Notes under the pieces: generated by a model
What the model saw: only the letters and a program-made list of their open reading frames with translations
The model's database searches: none
Told to the model about the DNA's origin: nothing
Assembly: GCF_040616545.1 (NCBI RefSeq)
Contig: NZ_CP156688.1
Location: 2,480,001 to 2,544,000 of the forward strand
Source: Akkermansia muciniphila
GTDB lineage: Bacteria; Verrucomicrobiota; Verrucomicrobiia; Verrucomicrobiales; Akkermansiaceae
Direction of reading: 5' to 3'
Length of the DNA stretch: 64,000 nucleotides
Made by a program: the position numbers and the translations under genes
Part shown: positions 10,501-18,783 of the stretch, piece by piece
Position numbering within the stretch: position 1 is the stretch's first letter
Layout of the letters: every line of letters starts with the position of its first letter

Positions 10501-12072
10501 GGAGTTTCCCTGACGGTTGGCAATGGAGGAACGTCCGGCACCCTGGGAACGGGAGCCGTTGCCAATGACGGCACGCTGGCATTCAACAGGACGGACCGTG
10601 TGACGGCGGAAAACGCCATTTCCGGAACGGGGGCGTTGATCCAGAATGGAAGCGGCAATCTGGTGCTGGCGGGAAATAATTCCTATAGCGGAGGCACGAC
10701 GATTGCCGCGGGAACACTCACCGTGGGCGACGGCGGCACCAGCGGTTCGCTGGGAACCGGGGCTGTCGTCAACAACGGCGTACTGGTCTTCAACCGCTCT
10801 GATGCCTTTGCCGTGAATATTGATGTATCCGGCCGCGGAGCTCTCGTGAAAAACGGTTCCGGCACCCTCACCATCCAGAAGCGCCTTTCCTATACGGGTG
10901 GAACTACGGTTAATGAAGGAACATTGCTCCTGGGCGCCGGGGGCGCCAACGGCATCATCCGCGGTCCCCTGGCCATCCGGGAGGGAGCACAGGTGACGCT
11001 GAAAGGGGGAGACAGCTTCGGTTACTCCGGAGGGAATACTTCCGTCTGGGAAGTGAATATCACAGGTGGAACCCTCTATTTTGGGGATAAAGTCAACCAG
11101 ACCTTCCAGAATACGGTGTTCAATCTGACAGGGGCCACGGTGGACGGCGTTTCCGGAGGCCGCATGGATATCTGGACGAATGCCTCCTTTCATGTAAATG
11201 CCTCCGGCAAAGCCTCTGAAATCAACAACGTAAACGTCCAGTTGCGGAGCGCCAGTCCCACTGTGTTCACGGTAGAGCGTGGAACGGCGGCGTCTGATTT
11301 GAATGTCTCTTCCAACATTGTCAACTCCGGCAACGTGAAGGGCTCTTTCCGCAAGGAAGGAGCCGGGATCATGGTTCTTTCCGGCAGAAATACCTATTCG
11401 GGAGGTACGTATATTGACGGAGGAACGCTGGTTGCGGCTTCCAGCCAGGCTCTCGGGACGGGACGCGCGACGGTCAATTCCGGCGGCTGCCTTCTTCTGG
11501 GCGGCCTGGATGCGGATGCCGCTCCAGTCAGCCTGGGAAACAATATTCTGGTGAAGGATGGAGGCATCCTCTCCGGTTCCGCCACCCTGTCCGGCAATGT
11601 GACGCTGGAATCCGGAGCTATCTTTGAACTGACGTTTTCCATGGGCGGTTCCGCCGGGAATGAGCTGGCATGCAACAGCCTGATGCTCCAGTCCGGAGTT
11701 TTCCAGATTGACGCAGGGGCCATGTTGAAGCTGGCGGGGGTGTCCATCGACTATTCCTCTGATTTCTGGGGGACTTCCCATATCCTGAACTTCATTGAGG
11801 GCGGGGCGGACGCAACGCTGACGGGCAATTTTACATTGGATACGTCCGCGGCGGGGGATTACGCCTCTTACGGGCAGTGGAGCCTCCAGAAGAGTGAGGA
11901 TTCCAAGGATATGAGCATGGTATGGACGCCGAATGCGGCGCCGGAAGCTTCAATGACAGCGGCGTTAACGGCAACGGCGCCTGTTCCCGTCCCGGAACCT
12001 TCCTCCTGCATGCTGTTGATGGCGGCGCTGGGAATGGTGTTCCTGCGCTGTTCCGCTCCGCGGAATGAATAA
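7510..12072 (+). CDS. S6-type serine protease / autotransporter-repeat protein with PEP-CTERM tail (copy 2)
   Basis: A 1,520-residue paralogue of the preceding gene, nearly collinear along its whole length. The signal peptide region contains LLGAACFLTPSYGG. The protease triad is H94 (FIATVSHD), D137 (DYRVQRLSKIVTE) and S251 (GDSGSPCYVF). The passenger is made of autotransporter-associated beta repeats, including NTYSGGTYIDGGTLVAAS. It ends in VPEPSS plus a hydrophobic stretch and a basic end (FLRCSAPRNE), a PEP-CTERM signal, with no beta-barrel. The basic end is weaker than in copy 1. Differences concentrate in the protease surface and some repeats, while the middle holds a 286-bp tract identical to copy 1. 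Likely a surface-associated protease or adhesin; substrate unknown. Confidence 0.88.
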   Translation: MNVHYYSGLLGAACFLTPSYGGLMADSIDLQTYRDFAENRGIFDVNARDVAIYDKNGDYVGTIPKMMNFDGVADAHHGEAALVGGPGFIATVSHDYDKQSITFTKRFGATQGTPFYDSYRCVLAKNAWGDTQNYAYDYRVQRLSKIVTEAEYAPYLTDPEYLDNMKGRLAVRVGAGTQAIATGEGRQEIVGRAYSYLTGGTVVFEGQASVPGTGEPDPENAKTYPAYRFWYNFSKPSESSPLPSGSQSGDSGSPCYVFNENSGKWEWVGATQSHGGGGYGTYSQMRSGNQWASDYVDSFNRTISVAASGDVLWNVTDADGNGTFVQGGISTDYIGLASGVRGDTSTQGKRATDAQIGACSNLIFDGSGGTIVLQGSVDTGAGSLTFNRDYVLSDGGNASYRLNTAGFVVAKNATVTTLLTGASGDEWRKIGEGTLVVSGHGNNAADINVGGGGLLILDRDGYAARNVKLNGGGAMVRLAGENQLSGEFIFGHRGGTVDLYGHNLSLSAITHLDYGACFGNFRSNTAVTFTFTGSGAQDYLGGFMDSGSMRNGQLHVVYAPGTGEGSVWNLSGAIINSGTWTLQGGEVKVAGVHTLHAGGYVDENDWQTAVFSTGVVNVNKGARFSTGGHAEVASSVIVANGGTYGILSGGSHRGDVTLSGPGSMMRAEVDSGTAVESGKISGSGSLIKSGDGALLLKNGNNDFSGTARVEGGLVHASSAGSLGKTVWTLDAGGAVAVDGSGFSSIAGKLDRASSGTFALLEDRASISGLEGFRNLSLGAVGEVNLGTHGTTELLSGWTADGGWALGGGGGTLTVNLKLSGSGTLSIGNGSNTGTVVLANAHNSDSEGGAAFSGAIELNGGVRLAYTDIRSFGTETGNLLVKYGTSFILGTEADAALAHVSRASSGVLLLTGNHAGNLDLGGMGLDSAYIGADGQAVLSGSVTAGTQGYLFGGGGTLTVASSLGGAHALTVDTQGMGTSGGVILAADNTYSGETRILSGVSLTVGNGGTSGTLGTGAVANDGTLAFNRTDRVTAENAISGTGALIQNGSGNLVLAGNNSYSGGTTIAAGTLTVGDGGTSGSLGTGAVVNNGVLVFNRSDAFAVNIDVSGRGALVKNGSGTLTIQKRLSYTGGTTVNEGTLLLGAGGANGIIRGPLAIREGAQVTLKGGDSFGYSGGNTSVWEVNITGGTLYFGDKVNQTFQNTVFNLTGATVDGVSGGRMDIWTNASFHVNASGKASEINNVNVQLRSASPTVFTVERGTAASDLNVSSNIVNSGNVKGSFRKEGAGIMVLSGRNTYSGGTYIDGGTLVAASSQALGTGRATVNSGGCLLLGGLDADAAPVSLGNNILVKDGGILSGSATLSGNVTLESGAIFELTFSMGGSAGNELACNSLMLQSGVFQIDAGAMLKLAGVSIDYSSDFWGTSHILNFIEGGADATLTGNFTLDTSAAGDYASYGQWSLQKSEDSKDMSMVWTPNAAPEASMTAALTATAPVPVPEPSSCMLLMAALGMVFLRCSAPRNE
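10283..10568 (+). repeat. 286-bp identical tract, copy 2 (matches 5589-5874)
   Basis: Identical to 5589-5874, including all third codon positions, inside genes that otherwise differ at many synonymous sites. Confidence 0.9.
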
Positions 12073-12089
12073 AAAGGGCCTGTGAATTC

Positions 12090-12123
12090 AGCGCGCCGCA
12101 TTCCGGAAGGAGTGCGGCGCGCT
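12090..12123. terminator. Strong hairpin between converging copy 2 and thiM
   Basis: AGCGCGCCGCATTCC pairs with GGAGTGCGGCGCGCT around a GGAA loop, with a single G-T pair. It lies between two converging genes and probably serves both. T runs are weak on the plus side; the minus side runs into TTTTTATT. Confidence 0.7.
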
Positions 12124-12160
12124 GCTGTTCCTCCCGGTTATGGGAAGAAGGCGTAAGGGG

Positions 12161-12976
12161 TTAAAGAGACAGGATGCGCGCTCTCCGGGCAATTTCTTCC
12201 GGAGAAAGGGTGTACAGGCTGTCCAGCAGGGAGACGGCAAAAGACCCCGGAACGGGGCTTTGTTCAAAGGCCATTTCCCCCGCTATGCCCATTAATACGG
12301 CGGTGGATACGGCCGCCTGAAGCGGGGAAGGGGAGACGGCGGCGCAGGCGGCGGCCAGCGCCCCCATGGAACAGCCCACGCCCGTGACGCGGGACATCAT
12401 GGCATGACCGTTTTCCGTGGCAATGACCTGGCGGCCGTCCGTGGAATAGTCCGTGCGGCCCGTGACGAGGACAGCCGCCCCCGTGTGCAGGGCCAGTTCT
12501 CTGGCCGCTTGCAGGGCGTCCGCGCTGGAGCTGGTGCTTTCCGGCCCTTTCGTGACGGCGGAATAGCCAGCCAGGGCCATGATTTCAGAGGCGTTCCCGC
12601 GGATGATGCGGGGAGTCTGTTCTTTCAATTGCTCCGCCAGGCGCGTGCGCAGGGAGAGAGCGCCCACGGCCACCGGGTCCAGGACCCAGGGGATGTTCAG
12701 CCGGTTGGCTTCCTGCACCGCCGTCTGCATGACGGCGCCCTGTCCGCGCGTGACGGTGCCCAGGTTGACCAGCAGGGCGGCAGTTCCGCCACGGAGCATT
12801 TCCACCGTTTCCTCCGCGTCATTAAGCATGGCGGGAACGGCTCCCGCGGCCAGCAGCAGGTTGGCGGTCAGGGGCTGTACCACGGAGTTGGTCAGAGAGA
12901 GGACCAGCGGGGCCGTTTCCCTGATCTTTTCCAGATCGGAGGAGACGGCGCTGACAAGATCGGTTGATGAAGGCAT
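12161..12976 (-). CDS. thiM: Hydroxyethylthiazole kinase
   Basis: Phosphorylates 4-methyl-5-(2-hydroxyethyl)thiazole for thiamine salvage. The 271-residue product starts MPSSTDLVSAV; a longer upstream frame exists, but its extra residues overlap thiE and look non-coding. Family strings visible are PLVLSLTNSVVQPLTANLLLA, GGTAALLVNLGT, IPWVLDPVAVGA, IIRGNASEIMALAG and the phosphate-binding VTGVGCSMGALAAA. It is the last gene of the minus-strand metY-cysK-thiE-thiM run, 49 nt after thiE, which supplies the partner step. No TPP riboswitch is recognised upstream. Confidence 0.95.
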   Translation of the reverse strand: MPSSTDLVSAVSSDLEKIRETAPLVLSLTNSVVQPLTANLLLAAGAVPAMLNDAEETVEMLRGGTAALLVNLGTVTRGQGAVMQTAVQEANRLNIPWVLDPVAVGALSLRTRLAEQLKEQTPRIIRGNASEIMALAGYSAVTKGPESTSSSADALQAARELALHTGAAVLVTGRTDYSTDGRQVIATENGHAMMSRVTGVGCSMGALAAACAAVSPSPLQAAVSTAVLMGIAGEMAFEQSPVPGSFAVSLLDSLYTLSPEEIARRARILSL

Positions 12977-13025
12977 GGAGCTGGAAGGAGTGCTTGTTGT
13001 CCCCGTATTTCCGGAAGTGCGCCAA

Positions 13026-13640
13026 TCAGGCCAGCGTCCGTGCGGCGGCTTCCGGGTCTTCCACTCCGCAAATGGCGGAGACCACGGCAATTCCCGCGGC
13101 GGTTCCCGTGGCGCGCACCTGCCGGGCGCGTTCCGCATCCAGTCCGCCGATGGCTACGACGGGCAGGGGAGACTGTGACGCCAGCGCGGCGAAGCCCTCC
13201 ACGCCCAGCACGGGCGGGGCGTTCAGCTTGGAGATGGTGGGGAATACGGGCCCCATGCCCAGGTAGTCCACCAGGGCGGCGTCCACCGCGCGGAGCTGGT
13301 CCGCGTTGGAGACGGAAAGCCCCAGGATTTTATCCGGCCCGATCATGGCCCGGACGGACGGCACCGGCAGGTCCCGCTGGCCGATGTGGATGCCGTCCGC
13401 GTCCAGCGCCAGCGCCAGGTCAACGCGGTTGTTAACGATGAAGGGAACGCCGCGGGACGCCAGGAAGTCCCGGATGGGCAGGGCTTCCCGGTAGCAGGTG
13501 CCCGCGTCCGGATTGGTGGAGCGGTATTGCACGATGGTGACGCCGCCGTCCACCGCCCTTTGGACGGTTTCCAGAAGGCTGTGGCGGCATTTGGCCGCTT
13601 CATCAGTGACCAGGTAGAGATGGAGGTTGAATTCTTTCAT
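13026..13640 (-). CDS. thiE: Thiamine-phosphate synthase
   Basis: Condenses HMP pyrophosphate with thiazole phosphate to give thiamine phosphate. The product is 204 residues from the ATG at 13640 (MKEFNLHLYLVTDEA), the usual size. Diagnostic motifs are VQYRSTNPD (VQLR-type strand), PFIVNNRVDLALALDADGIHI, IGQRDLPV, ILGLSVSN, DYLGMGPVFPT and PVVAIGGLDAE. It sits 19 nt downstream of cysK and upstream of thiM. A Ser replaces the more usual Lys/Glu in the VQYRS segment; this may be neutral. Confidence 0.95.
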   Translation of the reverse strand: MKEFNLHLYLVTDEAAKCRHSLLETVQRAVDGGVTIVQYRSTNPDAGTCYREALPIRDFLASRGVPFIVNNRVDLALALDADGIHIGQRDLPVPSVRAMIGPDKILGLSVSNADQLRAVDAALVDYLGMGPVFPTISKLNAPPVLGVEGFAALASQSPLPVVAIGGLDAERARQVRATGTAAGIAVVSAICGVEDPEAAARTLA

Positions 13641-13659
13641 GGTAACGGAATGGGAGGGG

Positions 13660-14589
13660 TCAGTCTGTGAACAGGGGGGTGGAGAGGTAGCGGTCCCCCG
13701 TGTCCGGCAGCAGGACCACAATGGTCTTGCCCGCGTTTTCCGGGCGTTCCGCCAGCTTCGTGGCGGCCCAGAGCGCCGCTCCGGAGGAAATGCCCGTCAG
13801 CACGCCGTCCGTGCGCGCCAGCTCCTTGCCGGTGGCAAAGGCGTCTTCATTCGTGACGGTGATGACTTCATCATACACGGAGGTGTCCAGCGTGTCCGGC
13901 ACGAAGCCCGCGCCGATGCCCTGGATTTTGTGGGGGCCGGCGGTTCCCTGGGTCAGCACGGGGGATGCGGACGGCTCCACGGCCACGATCCGGATTTCCG
14001 GATTGCGGGATTTGAGGTACTTGCCCACGCCCGTGATTGTACCTCCGGTGCCGATGCCCGCCACGAAGATGTCCACCTTGCCGTCCGTGTCGTTCCAGAT
14101 TTCCGGTCCGGTGGTGCGGAAATGGACTTCCGGGTTGGCCGGGTTGACGAACTGGCCGGGGATGAAACTGCCGGGCAGTTCTGCGGCCAGTTCCTCCGCC
14201 TTGGCGATGGCGCCTTTCATGCCCAGCGCGCCGTCCGTCAGCACCAGTTCCGCTCCATAGGCCTTCAGCAGGTTGCGGCGTTCCACGCTCATCGTTTCCG
14301 GCATGGTCAGGATGATGCGGTACCCGCGGGAGGCGGCCACCGCCGCCAGGCCGATGCCCGTGTTCCCGCTGGTGGGCTCAATGATGACGGAATCCGGCTT
14401 CAGGGCTCCGGAAGCTTCCGCGGCGTCAATCATGGCCCGGGCAATGCGGTCTTTCACGCTGCCGGCGGGATTGAAGTATTCCAGCTTGGCCAGGATGGTG
14501 GCGTTCAGGCCGTTTTTGCGTTCGTAATTGGCCAGTTCAAGCAGCGGAGTGCCGCCGATCAGTTCCGTAATGTTGCCGTAAATTTTCAT
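13660..14589 (-). CDS. cysK: Cysteine synthase A (O-acetylserine sulfhydrylase)
   Basis: PLP enzyme making cysteine from O-acetylserine and sulfide. It is 309 residues from [20 protein letters not shown]46 in [11 protein letters not shown] is the Schiff-base lysine. [11 protein letters not shown] is the asparagine loop that recognises substrate, and [16 protein letters not shown] holds the PLP phosphate. Its length and motifs are those of CysK rather than CysM. It is 37 nt after metY and 19 nt before thiE, in one apparent transcript for sulfur assimilation and thiamine synthesis. The cysteine made here is also the sulfur source for the thiamine thiazole ring. Confidence 0.95.
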   Translation of the reverse strand: MKIYGNITELIGGTPLLELANYERKNGLNATILAKLEYFNPAGSVKDRIARAMIDAAEASGALKPDSVIIEPTSGNTGIGLAAVAASRGYRIILTMPETMSVERRNLLKAYGAELVLTDGALGMKGAIAKAEELAAELPGSFIPGQFVNPANPEVHFRTTGPEIWNDTDGKVDIFVAGIGTGGTITGVGKYLKSRNPEIRIVAVEPSASPVLTQGTAGPHKIQGIGAGFVPDTLDTSVYDEVITVTNEDAFATGKELARTDGVLTGISSGAALWAATKLAERPENAGKTIVVLLPDTGDRYLSTPLFTD

Positions 14590-14626
14590 GACTTTTAAAA
14601 ATAAGAGCGTTGTTGCCGTTAAAGTG

Positions 14627-15913
14627 TTAGAGAATGGAGCGGAACCCGTGTTCCAGATCCTCAAGGATGTCGTCAATATGTTCCGTGCCGATGGAAAGCC
14701 GCACCGTGGAGGGCGTGATGCCGGCTCCCCTGAGCTCCTCTTCCGTCATCTGGGAGTGGGTGGTGGAGGCCGGGTGGATCACCAGGGACTTCACGTCCGC
14801 CACGTTCGCGAGCAGGGAAAATAATTCCAGGCTTTCGCAGAACTGGCGAGCTTTTTCCGCGCCGCCCTTGATTTCCACGGTGAAGATGGAGCCGCCGCCG
14901 TTCGGGTAGTATTTCCGGTAAAGTTCGTGGTTTGGATGGTCCGGGAGGGAGGGGTGGTTCACCTTCTCCACCTGGGGATGCGCGGCCAGGTAATCCACCA
15001 CGCGCAGGGCGTTCTGTACATGGCGTTCCACCCGCAGTGAGAGGGTTTCCAGTCCCTGGAGCAGCAGGAAGGAGTTGAACGGGCTGATGGTGGCTCCCGT
15101 ATCCCGCAGCAGGGTGATGCGGATTTTCGTGATGTAGGCCGCAGGGCCGCAGATGTCCGCCAGCACGGCTCCGTGGCAGTTCGGGTTGGGCTGGGTGATG
15201 CCCGGGAATTTATCGTTCTGCGTCCAGTCGAACTTGCCGCCGTCCACAATCACGCCGCCCATGGCCGTACCATGGCCGCCGATGAATTTGGTGGCGGAAT
15301 GCACCACCACGTCCGCGCCGTGTTCCAGCGGGCGGAACAGGAAGGGGGAGGCGAAGGTGTTGTCCACAAGGAGCGGGATTCCGTGGGCGTGCGCCACTTC
15401 CGCCAGAGCCTCAATGTCCGCGACGTTGGAATTCGGGTTGTCCAGGCTCTCCACATACAGGAGCTTGGTGTTTTCCCGGATGGCCCTGGCAAAGTTGTCC
15501 GGGTCGCTGCCGTCCACGAAGGTGGTTTCAATGCCGGATTCGGCAAGCGTATGGGCAAACAGGTTATAGGTGCCTCCGTACACGTTGGCGGCGGAAACGA
15601 TGTGGTCCCCGGCGCGCGCGATGTTCTGGACGGCGTAAGTGACGGCGGCCGCTCCGGTGGCTACGGCCAGCGCGCCTATGCCCCCTTCCAGGGCGGCGAT
15701 GCGCTTTTCAAGCACGTCTGCCGTGGGGTTCATCAGGCGGTTGTAGATGTTTCCCGGTTCCGCCAGGGCAAAACGGGCTGCCGCCTGTTCGGAATCCTTG
15801 AAGACATAGGAAGCGGTGGCGTAAATAGGCACGGCGCGTGCATCCGTGGCCGGGTCCGGATTTTCCTGGCCCACGTGGATCTGGCGCGTTTCAAAACGAT
15901 AATTCTTATTCAT
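14627..15913 (-). CDS. metY: O-acetylhomoserine sulfhydrylase (Cys/Met metabolism PLP enzyme)
   Basis: A 428-residue cytosolic gamma-family PLP enzyme joining sulfide to O-acetylhomoserine to give homocysteine. It starts [17 protein letters not shown]. Motifs are [50 protein letters not shown]209 in [13 protein letters not shown] (PLP lysine), and the C-terminal [17 protein letters not shown]. Length and the VEK-type middle favour OAH sulfhydrylase over cystathionine gamma-synthase. It is first in the minus-strand operon with cysK, thiE and thiM, with a good promoter and a dyad directly upstream. Confidence 0.93.
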   Translation of the reverse strand: MNKNYRFETRQIHVGQENPDPATDARAVPIYATASYVFKDSEQAAARFALAEPGNIYNRLMNPTADVLEKRIAALEGGIGALAVATGAAAVTYAVQNIARAGDHIVSAANVYGGTYNLFAHTLAESGIETTFVDGSDPDNFARAIRENTKLLYVESLDNPNSNVADIEALAEVAHAHGIPLLVDNTFASPFLFRPLEHGADVVVHSATKFIGGHGTAMGGVIVDGGKFDWTQNDKFPGITQPNPNCHGAVLADICGPAAYITKIRITLLRDTGATISPFNSFLLLQGLETLSLRVERHVQNALRVVDYLAAHPQVEKVNHPSLPDHPNHELYRKYYPNGGGSIFTVEIKGGAEKARQFCESLELFSLLANVADVKSLVIHPASTTHSQMTEEELRGAGITPSTVRLSIGTEHIDDILEDLEHGFRSIL

Positions 15914-15921
15914 ATTTTCTA

Positions 15922-15947
15922 TATTCCTATCGGGAAAGTAGGGAATA
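15922..15947. promoter_or_regulatory. Candidate Rrf2-type operator in front of metY
   Basis: ATTCCTATCGGGAA (15923-15936) is a near-palindromic element lying just downstream of the metY -10 box. It is nested in an outer inverted repeat TATTCC...GGAATA (15922-15927 and 15942-15947) that touches the -10. A close match lies at 23877-23890, and the half ATCGGGAA recurs near the promoter of the neighbouring Rrf2 gene. Repressor placement is inferred. Confidence 0.5.
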
Positions 15948-15974
15948 GATAGTTAAAGGAGGGGAAGATGTCAA
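15946..15974 (-). promoter_or_regulatory. Sigma70-like promoter of metY-cysK-thiE-thiM
   Basis: On the minus strand TTGACA (15974-15969) and TATCTA (15951-15946) are separated by exactly 17 nt. The predicted start lies about 25 nt before the metY ATG, inside the dyad. Confidence 0.65.
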
Positions 15975-16050
15975 GCGCCGGGTGGGGAAAGTGGGACATG
16001 CGGCTGAAACCGGGTGAGTTGAAAAAGCGTTCCGGCCCGCCGGGCGCGGG

Positions 16051-16494
16051 TTAAATGCCTGCGCCGTAATCGCAGCCTATCTCCTTCTGCTGTTCCATCA
16101 GGTCTTCCAGCGTGACGCGGTGAAGGTAATTCTCAATGACCTGCTGGAGCCCCCGCCAGAAGGGCAGTGTGGCGCAGCCTGCCGCACGCGGGCACGGGCT
16201 TTCCGGAGTCGCCGTGCAGGAGATGGGGAGAAGGGAGCCTTCCGTCAGTTTCAGAATCTCTTCCGTGGTGTATTCCCGCGGATGCCGGGACAGGCGGTAG
16301 CCGCCGGACTTGCCCCGGAAGCTCTGGACGAAGCCCGCTTTCAGCAGGATGGCGATAATTTGTTCCAGATACCGCACGGTGATGTCCTGCCTGGAGGAAA
16401 TCTCCTTCAGGGAGACGTAGCCGTCGTCGCGGTGCCGGGCAAGGTCGATCATCAGGCGCAGTGCGTAACGTCCTCTGGTGGAAACCTTCATCAT
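16051..16494 (-). CDS. Rrf2-family transcriptional regulator (IscR/CymR type)
   Basis: A 147-residue DNA-binding regulator. The N-terminal winged helix reads MMKVSTRGRYALRLMIDLA, then SLKEISSRQDITVRYLEQII and the wing SFRGKSGGYRLSR. It has three cysteines, C93, C101 and C107 (ISCTATPESPCPRAAGC), which could ligate an Fe-S cluster. IscR has a similar C-x5-C-x5-C set, whereas B. subtilis CymR is described without a cluster. Its place next to the sulfur operon, which has a dyad over its promoter, suggests control of sulfur metabolism or Fe-S status. It is transcribed separately from its own promoter. A start three bases later (second Met) is equally possible. Confidence 0.88.
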   Translation of the reverse strand: MMKVSTRGRYALRLMIDLARHRDDGYVSLKEISSRQDITVRYLEQIIAILLKAGFVQSFRGKSGGYRLSRHPREYTTEEILKLTEGSLLPISCTATPESPCPRAAGCATLPFWRGLQQVIENYLHRVTLEDLMEQQKEIGCDYGAGI

Positions 16495-16502
16495 ACGTGC
16501 TA

Positions 16503-16531
16503 ACTAAACGATATTTCAGGCTGCGCGTCAA
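16503..16531 (-). promoter_or_regulatory. Sigma70-like promoter of the Rrf2 gene
   Basis: On the minus strand TTGACG (16531-16526) and TTTAGT (16508-16503) are 17 nt apart, close to the start codon. The half-site ATCGGGAAT abuts the -35 box, compatible with autoregulation. Confidence 0.5.
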
Positions 16532-16596
16532 TCGGGAATGAAGGCACCGCGCGGAATAAACGGACAGCGTGAACCGCTTCTCCGCCAGGCGCCCCA

Positions 16597-17700
16597 TCAG
16601 CTGTAATGGCGCGGCACGCGGGGGCCTATTCCGGTGAAGATTTCCCAGGAAATGGTGCCGGCTTTTTCCGCCAGTTCCGTCACGGGAATGTTCGGTCCCA
16701 TGATCTCCACGGCCATGCCCGGTTCCGGATGGGGAACGCCGCTTACGTCCACCATGATCTGGTCCATCGTCACGCGCCCCAGCAGCGGGCAGGAGACGCC
16801 GTCCACCATCACGCGGGCGCCCTTGTGGGCCAGGGAGCGCAGGTAGCCGTCCGCATAGCCTATGCCCACGGTAGCCACCTGGGTGGGATGATCCGTTATA
16901 AAGGTGCCTCCGTAGGAAATGCCGTGCCCTTCCGGCAGCGTGCGCGCCACCGTCAGGCGGGAGAACAGGGCCATGGCCGGCTTCAACTGCGCGGCCCATG
17001 GGGAGGGAATGGGGGAAAAGCCGTACAGCACCAGGCCGGGACGGCACAGGTTGTTGGAGGGAATCTCATAATCCAGGGAAGCGGCGCTGTTGGCCAGGTG
17101 GCAGTACTTCAGGGGCAGTTTTTCCCGGATGCGGGCGGCCATCCGTTCAAAGCGGGCGATCTGCTTCAGCGTCAGCTCCCGGTCCTCGTCCGCGCAGGGC
17201 AGGTGCGCGCCCAGCCCTTCCATGTACAGGCTGTCCAGTTCCCCCAGGCGGGAGAGCAGTTCCTCAAGCTGGTCCGGCAGGAAGCCGCCGCGGCCCATGC
17301 CCGTATCCACGGAAATATGGATGGGGAGCGTCTTTCCGTACAGCCTTGCCAGGGAATTGTAATGCACGGCCTCCTCCATGGTAGAGATGAAGGAACGCCA
17401 GCCGTTCAGCACGATTTCCTCCCGTTCCTCTGGAAAGGAGGGGCCCAGGATGTAGGGCCTGGTACGGCACCCCGCCTGGCTGATGCGCCGCGCCTCTCCC
17501 ACATTGGCCACTCCGAAGAAGGCGATGCCTTCCGAATCCAGCGCGCGGCAGACCTGTTCCAGCCCGTGGCCGTAGGCCCCGGCCTTTACTATGGGCATGT
17601 AAAACTCGCCTTTGGCCGCCTGCTTGACGACGTTCAGGTTATGGCGGATGGCCCCGAGGTCGATTTCGGCCCAGGCGCGGGGGGGGCTGGTAACTGGCAT
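16597..17700 (-). CDS. alr: Alanine racemase
   Basis: PLP enzyme converting L-Ala to D-Ala for peptidoglycan. It is 367 residues from MPVTSPPRAWAEIDLGAIRHN. K39 in MPIVKAGAYGHG is the PLP lysine (most family members have VKADAYGHG). The catalytic tyrosine is in HGISYGGTF. ISVDTGMGRGGF and LGRVTMDQIMVDVSG are also typical. Length is normal. It is about 100 nt upstream of no clear partner and runs in the same direction as the K+ channel gene (17867), 166 nt away. Confidence 0.95.
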   Translation of the reverse strand: MPVTSPPRAWAEIDLGAIRHNLNVVKQAAKGEFYMPIVKAGAYGHGLEQVCRALDSEGIAFFGVANVGEARRISQAGCRTRPYILGPSFPEEREEIVLNGWRSFISTMEEAVHYNSLARLYGKTLPIHISVDTGMGRGGFLPDQLEELLSRLGELDSLYMEGLGAHLPCADEDRELTLKQIARFERMAARIREKLPLKYCHLANSAASLDYEIPSNNLCRPGLVLYGFSPIPSPWAAQLKPAMALFSRLTVARTLPEGHGISYGGTFITDHPTQVATVGIGYADGYLRSLAHKGARVMVDGVSCPLLGRVTMDQIMVDVSGVPHPEPGMAVEIMGPNIPVTELAEKAGTISWEIFTGIGPRVPRHYS

Positions 17701-17866
17701 GGTGGAGAAAGGCGGAGAGGTTGGAAAAGGAGAGGGACGGCATGCGGCCCCGGTACGGAGGGATTGTCCGCCTTTGCCCGTGCAATGCCAGACGGATTTT
17801 TGTCAGTCTTGCGGCAAAAAGAAGGGATGGCCGCAGGAGGCGTGCGGACTCCGTCCGGCATCCGGG

Positions 17867-18709
17867 TCATTCCGGTTTTTGCGCTACGGCGCCGGGACTG
17901 GCAGCGGGAGGCTCCTGCCCTGGAGGGGAAGGTGCGTGCGGGGCGTCCCGCAGGGTTTTCAGCAGGGCCGCCATGGTGTCTATGTCCTCGTCCGTCATGG
18001 AGGACAGGCCGTCCAGCTTCTTCTTGATGGCTTCAATCTCCTCCTCCCTGTACGGCAGCGGTTCTCCTGCATGGGGATGCAGGAAGAAGGAGGTGATGGT
18101 GCTGGTGAGCGTCCCCACGAAGCCGATGCCCGTGAGCATCAGGAATACGGCCAGGAACTTTCCGGGGGTGGTGACCGGGTAAGTGTCCCCGTAGCCCACG
18201 GTGGTGGCCGTGACGAAGGACCACCAGATGCCGTTGGGCAGGCTCATTCCCTCCGCCAGGTGGATGCCCACGGCGCCCAGCAGGATGATGACCAGGGCGG
18301 CGATGCAGATATACTTGAACCCGTTCGTGTTGAAAAAACGCCTGATGCGCGTGGTGAACCTCATGGCGTAGGAGAACAGGTCCAGATACCGGGCGAGCCG
18401 CAGGATTTCCCCAAGCGAGGCGAACCGGAACAGCCGGAACAGGACGTCAAAGGGGATGATGGCCAGCAGGTCCCACACGTGCTCCTTCATGAAGGTCCAT
18501 TTATGCGGGCTGAAGGAGAAACGGACGGCGTAATCCAGAACGAAAATCCAGTAAATCACCCGGTCCGCCGTGACTTCCCATTCGGCGGCCTCGGAAGTCA
18601 GGTCAATGGCGGCCAGCGTTACGGCCACCAGGGCCAGCAGGCACATGCCGGACTGGTAGGCCAGTTTCAGGAAGAGGAAATGCCGGGGCGTGCGGTGGAA
18701 TGCGTTCAT
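17867..18709 (-). CDS. Voltage-gated-type potassium channel (6 TM ion transport protein)
   Basis: A 280-residue inner-membrane channel. Several hydrophobic segments are visible: about 16-36, 50-66, 78-96 and 131-152, then the pore and a last helix near 185-207. The selectivity filter is TTVGYGDTYP (T170-D175), diagnostic for K+ channels. RLFRFASLGEILRLARYLDL is an S4-like segment, with fewer regularly spaced arginines than true voltage sensors. The cytoplasmic tail (210-280) is acidic, then Pro/Ala-rich. It is 74 nt after htpG on the same strand, with a terminator between them. Role probably membrane potential or K+ homeostasis; gating unknown. Confidence 0.9.
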   Translation of the reverse strand: MNAFHRTPRHFLFLKLAYQSGMCLLALVAVTLAAIDLTSEAAEWEVTADRVIYWIFVLDYAVRFSFSPHKWTFMKEHVWDLLAIIPFDVLFRLFRFASLGEILRLARYLDLFSYAMRFTTRIRRFFNTNGFKYICIAALVIILLGAVGIHLAEGMSLPNGIWWSFVTATTVGYGDTYPVTTPGKFLAVFLMLTGIGFVGTLTSTITSFFLHPHAGEPLPYREEEIEAIKKKLDGLSSMTDEDIDTMAALLKTLRDAPHAPSPPGQEPPAASPGAVAQKPE

Positions 18710-18727
18710 GATGGGGGAGGTAAAAGG

Positions 18728-18757
18728 AAAAGCCGCCCCCGGCAGGGAGCGGCTTTT
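18728..18757 (-). terminator. Terminator after htpG
   Basis: AAAAGCCGC (18728-18736) pairs with GCGGCTTTT (18749-18757), giving a T-tailed hairpin in both directions. It lies between the htpG stop and the K+ channel start. Confidence 0.75.
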
Positions 18758-18783
18758 AAAAGGAGGCCGTTTTCTGCCGGAGC

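Noticed and set aside
15914-16050. TPP or SAM riboswitch in the metY leader
   Set aside because: The predicted leader is only about 25 nt and shows no THI-box or S-box pattern.
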